Source: an uncultured Planctomycetaceae bacterium (GTDB taxonomy: Bacteria > Planctomycetota > Planctomycetia > Pirellulales > JACPPG01). From it: DNA of 7,212 nt. The DNA lies in contig CAMFLN010000141.1 in the NCBI GenBank assembly GCA_945957305.1, positions 1 through 7,212 on the forward strand, written 5' to 3'. Shown here piece by piece: positions 6,140-7,212 of the stretch. Position numbers and translations under genes: made by a program. The notes beneath the pieces were generated by a model, which was not told the DNA's origin, did no database searches, and saw only the letters and a list, made by a program, of their open reading frames with translations. Position 1 is the first letter of the stretch; each line of letters begins with the position of its first letter.

Positions 6140-6277
6140 ATGCCATCCATGGGAGGTTGTCTATGCACCTTAAACTCGGAGATTCCCTGGAACCCTCGCC
6201 GTGTTCTGGCGATCATTTTCCCTCATTTCCAGAGTTTCGCGGGCTCAGAATTCGCCGCTCCGGCGCTGAGTCCCTGA
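6140..6277 (+). CDS. Possible 45-residue small protein
   Basis: ATG at 6140 follows GGAGG (6130-6134) by 5 bases, a very good ribosome site, about 80 bases after the predicted start of the 6026-6053 promoter. The 45 codons begin M-P-S-M-G-G-C-L-C-T-L-N and contain a short hydrophobic piece, V-L-A-I-I-F-P. I recognise no family. Codon use is mixed and not clearly like the lut genes, and the frame overlaps another candidate at 6163. It may be a genuine small peptide, a leader peptide or chance. Confidence 0.25.
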   Translation: MPSMGGCLCTLNSEIPWNPRRVLAIIFPHFQSFAGSEFAAPALSP

Positions 6278-6486
6278 TTTCCCGATTCCGCTCGCTTACG
6301 GCGTTTCTAGCCGCGACACGGCCCGCGCAGGCCGAGTGTTGCTTGGTCCCAAGCTCGGCGAGCCAGCCGTGGCAGCAAGGCAATCCATCACCTAATGGCG
6401 CTCCTGCGACGACCGACGTCTGCGCGGCTCGCAGGCGGCACATTCCTGCGCCGACTGAAAAGCCTTCACCGCGCAGAACGAGATAG
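6163..6486 (+). CDS. Doubtful 107-residue reading frame
   Basis: ATG at 6163 follows GGGAGG (6151-6156) with 6 bases of spacing. The product starts M-H-L-K-L-G-D-S-L-E and is rich in Pro, Ser, Arg and Ala, with no domain, membrane segment or motif I can identify. The composition is typical of an incidental frame in GC-rich DNA or of a decayed gene. It is listed because of the ribosome site and because nothing else explains this stretch. From 6487 to 6735 I see no gene; it holds the leader of the gene starting at 6736 and no clear promoter. Confidence 0.18.
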   Translation: MHLKLGDSLEPSPCSGDHFPSFPEFRGLRIRRSGAESLISRFRSLTAFLAATRPAQAECCLVPSSASQPWQQGNPSPNGAPATTDVCAARRRHIPAPTEKPSPRRTR

Positions 6487-6735
6487 ATAGTCGATTTGTC
6501 TGAACTTGCAATTCCCTAGTGAGCCAACTCGACAATGACGCGACGGAATCCCCGTAATCAATGACGAGTGGCAGGCCAATTTCAGTGTTTCTGCTTCTCG
6601 CTCTTTCGCGCGGTCGTCTATCTTAGGCCTTTCGGTACTGAGGCGCTAGTGATCCGGATTCGTGTCTCTTGGTAATTCGTTTGCAGGGATTTTGAGACTC
6701 ATTCCGTAACGCTTCATTGTTTCGAAGGATGACTA

Positions 6736-7212
6736 ATGATTAACATGCAAGGGCTCTGGAAGGCTATCTGTGGCTCGACTTTTCTTCTAATGGGACTTAT
6801 CCAGGGGACGTACGCGGCTCCAGGCATCGTCACAGTGCCTGGGAAATCTTTTCAGGATAAGACTGACTATAGTGTCACCGGTGGCCTGAACCTCGGCCAG
6901 GACGGATTCTGGTTTGCGAATTTCAACGCCGGGTCGGCGCAGACTCTGCAGCCTGTTAACGCCAACAATGCGAACTCGCTGCCGAGTTGGTTAAACGTCG
7001 ATTTCACGAAGGAGACATCGCCCGGCGTTGCCAATCCGAGCTACGGTTTCGCAAACGCGGCCAACGGCGCGTACGGCGCCGTGAAGGTCGCCTATTCGGA
7101 CGGCGGTCAACCGGGGTACAACACCCTGAAATTGCCGAATAGCACGTCCGGGCTGTCCGGCCAGTTGGTCGACACGCTAGACGCACGCCTCGGCGCCGAC
7201 ACGAGCACACCC
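6736..7212 (+). CDS. Secreted protein of unknown function, cut by the window end
   Basis: The frame from ATG 6736 stays open for 159 codons to the last base of the window, so the 3' end is missing. AAGGA at 6725-6729 gives a ribosome site with 6 bases of spacing. The N terminus is a classical signal peptide: M-I-N-M-Q-G-L-W-K with a lysine at residue 9, a hydrophobic core at about residues 14-22 (S-T-F-L-L-M-G-L-I), and a likely cut after A27 or A28 (T-Y-A-A-P). The mature part is rich in Gly, Asn, Ala, Ser and Thr and low in charge, with runs such as N-A-N-N-A-N-S. This is the style of surface or extracellular planctomycete proteins, including PEP-CTERM-anchored ones, but the C-terminal anchor that would decide this is outside the window. 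I recognise no enzyme motif. A second in-frame ATG at 6745 has no ribosome site. Confidence 0.72.
   Translation, partial: MINMQGLWKAICGSTFLLMGLIQGTYAAPGIVTVPGKSFQDKTDYSVTGGLNLGQDGFWFANFNAGSAQTLQPVNANNANSLPSWLNVDFTKETSPGVANPSYGFANAANGAYGAVKVAYSDGGQPGYNTLKLPNSTSGLSGQLVDTLDARLGADTSTP

Noticed and set aside
7004..7210. Arg-rich open frame on the - strand at the right edge
   Set aside because: It is the shadow of the secreted protein gene starting at 6736, which has a signal peptide and ribosome site.
1..7212. CRISPR array or tandem repeat
   Set aside because: No regularly spaced direct repeats are visible anywhere in the window.

Overview
The window is GC-rich and bacterial, and most likely comes from a planctomycete of the Pirellulales type. 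That assignment is inferred from three things: a secreted PQQ-like beta-propeller protein that opens with a W-P-x-F-R-G motif, a broken zinc-ribbon gene of a style common in that group, and a secreted protein at the right edge. No ribosomal RNA or other marker gene is present to confirm it. All genes that can be supported lie on the + strand.

Left part (1-2120): a 218-base leader with a hairpin precedes a 428-residue exported beta-propeller protein (219-1505). A 207-base gap holding two small hairpins leads to a stand-alone CheY-like receiver protein (1713-2120) with no output domain.

Centre (2271-4976): a compact lutABC operon for oxidation of L-lactate to pyruvate. LutA has two CCG-type cysteine-rich domains, LutB has a LUD domain followed by two 4Fe-4S motifs, and LutC is a LUD-domain protein. 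lutA and lutB overlap by 4 bases and lutB and lutC by 11, so translation is probably coupled. No lactate permease and no LutR-type repressor is visible. A TATACT -10-like box lies 40 bases upstream of lutA.

Right part (5173-7212): a tRNA-Val(CAC) gene is followed by about 800 bases of decaying sequence. It holds a zinc-ribbon gene broken by a TAG stop and a frameshift, a repeat-like motif, and the C-terminal remnant of a phenylacetate-CoA-ligase-like protein. An AT-rich stretch follows, with a near-consensus promoter whose spacer carries a small palindrome and with no convincing gene behind it. Two short overlapping reading frames with good ribosome binding sites lie downstream. The last 477 bases are the start of a secreted protein that runs off the window.

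I found no CRISPR array, toxin-antitoxin pair, defence system or intact insertion sequence. The well-defined functional unit is lutABC. The most unusual material is the decayed zone behind the tRNA and the orphan promoter.
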